The notes under the pieces are model-generated. The model saw only the letters and a list, made by a program, of their open reading frames with translations, was not told where the DNA came from and did not search any database. A stretch of 64,000 bases of DNA from CAMCXE01 sp046347475 (GTDB lineage: Bacteria > Pseudomonadota > Gammaproteobacteria > Pseudomonadales > Cellvibrionaceae): NCBI GenBank assembly GCA_046347475.1, contig JAXMGD010000001.1:186001-250000 (forward strand), given 5' to 3'. Of the stretch, positions 62,559 to 64,000 are shown one piece after another (the first letter of the stretch is position 1; the number at the start of each line of letters is the position of its first letter). Both the position numbers and the translations under genes were made by a program.

Positions 62559-64000
62559 ATGAAAGCCTTGAACCACGCGCTGATCTTGTTTGTTAGTTGT
62601 TTATTTTTATTTGGATGCGATCGCAGCGCCAAACAAAAAGGCGATGAAGCCCAGCGGCATTTAAATACGGCGCGCGCCTACCAGCAGCAGGGCCAGTGGC
62701 GAGCGGCCATGATTGAAGCGCGCAATGCCGCCAGCAAAGCCGAGCAACCGGCGGAAGGTTTGGCGTTGTTGGCTGATATCTATATGCAAATTGGCGCCAA
62801 TCAGGCGGCGGCCGAATTGTTGGAAAAAATCGCCAGAGATGATATACCGCTCAACCTGCAATGGGCGCGAGCATTAATTGCTGAGCGTAAATATCAATCG
62901 GCGCAAAAAGTGTTGCTCAATTTACCTGCGGCCACACGCAATAGCTCGGCTGAGTTTCATCAATTAATGGTGCAGTTGGGCGCGCTGGAGGGTGATTTTG
63001 CTCTGGCGCAGGAGCATTTAACCCAGCTTGAGCAGCTGGTGCATAACCCTGCCGAAGTGGCCTTTTGGCGCGCTCAAATGATTGCCGCCCAGGGCGATTG
63101 GAGCGGCGCGCAAACGCTGTTAAAACAGTGGCTAGAGCAAAAACCGCAGGATCAAGAGGCCTGGGTATTATTGGGGCAAATTGCATTAACAGCCAACCAA
63201 TTGGAAGACGCCGAAGGCCATTTAACTAAAGCCTTAAGCTTAGTGCCCAGTGGCGACATGTTAAGCGCCGCCAAAGCGCGGGTATTAAATTTATTAACGG
63301 AAGTACTAACGCGCTTGGGGCGCTCCAGCGAGGCTTACCATTATCAAAAAATGCTCGCCGAGGCGAACCCGGAAGGCGCCGCTGCACAACAGAAATTTAA
63401 TCAGGCGCTGCAGCTGTATCAAAAAGGTGATTTTGATCAAGCGCAAGCGGTGATTAGTGAGTTAAAAAAACAATTTCCACAGGATAAAAACACCAACACT
63501 TTATTGGGCTTGGTGCAATTGCAGCAGGGCGACACTAAACAGGCGCAGGCTATTTTTGATGCGACCATAGACCCGGAAACCGCCGCGCCGCGCGTGTTAC
63601 AAGCGGCCGCTTTGAGCAAAATTCGCAACCAACAAATTGATGAAGCCTTAGAGCTATTAAAAAAGGCGGCGCAAAACCAGCCTAAATCGGCGGAAATTTT
63701 AGCGACTTACGGTATTGCCCTGTTGGATAAAAACGCCAGCGATGCAACGGCGATTGAATGGCTGGATAAAAGTTTGCAGTTACAACCCAACCAGCCCAAA
63801 ATTTATATGGCCAAAGCGCGTTATTTGGCCGGGCAAAATAAAACTGATGACGCCATAGTTCAGTTGCGCACAGCTCTTGCTCAAGACCCGCAACATTTTG
63901 AAACCCAGCAGGTGTTATTCCAGTTATTGTTCACCAAGCAACAATTGGACGTTATTACGCAATTAATTAATAGCCTGCCGGAGTCCTTAGGGGGCCGTAA
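62559..64000 (+). CDS. PrsT-like TPR lipoprotein of the exosortase system (partial, runs off the right end)
   Basis: An open frame starts at ATG 62559 and continues past the window edge (480 codons seen). The N-terminus MKALNHALILFVSCLFLFGC has a lipobox with Cys20. Repeated tetratricopeptide units follow (for example AWVLLGQIALTANQLEDAEG and ILATYGIALLDKNAS). Size and position match the PEP-CTERM TPR lipoprotein PrsT, which is usually about 900 residues. The exosortase gene would be expected nearby, beyond the right edge. Confidence 0.88.
   Translation, partial: MKALNHALILFVSCLFLFGCDRSAKQKGDEAQRHLNTARAYQQQGQWRAAMIEARNAASKAEQPAEGLALLADIYMQIGANQAAAELLEKIARDDIPLNLQWARALIAERKYQSAQKVLLNLPAATRNSSAEFHQLMVQLGALEGDFALAQEHLTQLEQLVHNPAEVAFWRAQMIAAQGDWSGAQTLLKQWLEQKPQDQEAWVLLGQIALTANQLEDAEGHLTKALSLVPSGDMLSAAKARVLNLLTEVLTRLGRSSEAYHYQKMLAEANPEGAAAQQKFNQALQLYQKGDFDQAQAVISELKKQFPQDKNTNTLLGLVQLQQGDTKQAQAIFDATIDPETAAPRVLQAAALSKIRNQQIDEALELLKKAAQNQPKSAEILATYGIALLDKNASDATAIEWLDKSLQLQPNQPKIYMAKARYLAGQNKTDDAIVQLRTALAQDPQHFETQQVLFQLLFTKQQLDVITQLINSLPESLGGR

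Overview
This window is chromosomal DNA from a gammaproteobacterium, most likely a member of the Cellvibrionaceae (Cellvibrio, Saccharophagus or Teredinibacter type). Four things point there: the gene order tRNA-tuf-secE-nusG-rplKAJL-rpoBC-rpsLG-fusA-tuf-S10-spc-alpha, a Crc homologue divergent from pyrE (the Pseudomonas arrangement), secreted esterases with long poly-serine tracts (typical of Cellvibrio and Saccharophagus polysaccharide degraders), and an exosortase (XrtA/PEP-CTERM) type exopolysaccharide locus. The genus is an inference, because no 16S rRNA gene is present.

Positions 1-32.8 kb hold the translation and transcription machinery, all on the + strand. A tRNA cluster (Thr-TGT, Tyr, Gly, Thr-GGT) leads into tuf copy 1, then tRNA-Trp, secE, nusG, rplK-rplA, an L10 leader, rplJ-rplL, an attenuator, rpoB-rpoC, the str operon (rpsL, rpsG, fusA, tuf copy 2), the S10 and spc operons through secY and rpmJ, and the alpha operon (rpsM, rpsK, rpsD, rpoA, rplQ). 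The two tuf genes are direct repeats 16.7 kb apart that differ at five bases. Three operons start from near-identical promoters (TTGACG or TTGCAT, 17 bases, TAGAAT, then a CGCCTCC discriminator), which suggests shared growth-rate or stringent control.

Positions 32.8-43.2 kb are accessory. They hold a 660-base stretch without a gene (with a possible small RNA), a transglutaminase-like/TPR protein, a lactate/malate dehydrogenase family enzyme, a histone-deacetylase-family hydrolase, a YgiQ radical SAM protein, two tandem secreted SASA-type carbohydrate esterases with poly-serine linkers and matching C-terminal hydrophobic-basic tails, and a small membrane protein that faintly resembles Mpv17/PMP22.

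Positions 43.2-54.5 kb hold, on the - strand, hemC-hemD-hemX-hemY (early tetrapyrrole synthesis), an M14-type zinc hydrolase with a long disordered N-terminus, and a GspE/PilB-type ATPase. Next come crc (-) divergent from pyrE and a coiled-coil periplasmic protein (+), and then cysE (-).

Positions 54.5-64 kb are an XrtA-type exopolysaccharide locus. On the - strand are a polysaccharide deacetylase broken by a single-base frameshift in a T6 run and a UDP-glucuronate-4-epimerase-like gene. On the + strand are a priming sugar transferase, a Wza-like export lipoprotein, a chain-length determinant, a BY-kinase-like protein that lacks the Walker A lysine, a beta-barrel protein, and a PrsT-like TPR lipoprotein that runs off the right end. 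The exosortase gene itself is not in the window.

I found no CRISPR array, insertion sequence, prophage or rRNA gene. The most unusual items are the shared C-terminal sorting-like tail of the tandem esterases, the conserved ribosomal promoter module with its inverted repeat, the frameshifted deacetylase and degenerate kinase of the exopolysaccharide locus, and a 135-bp inverted-repeat element upstream of the dehydrogenase gene.
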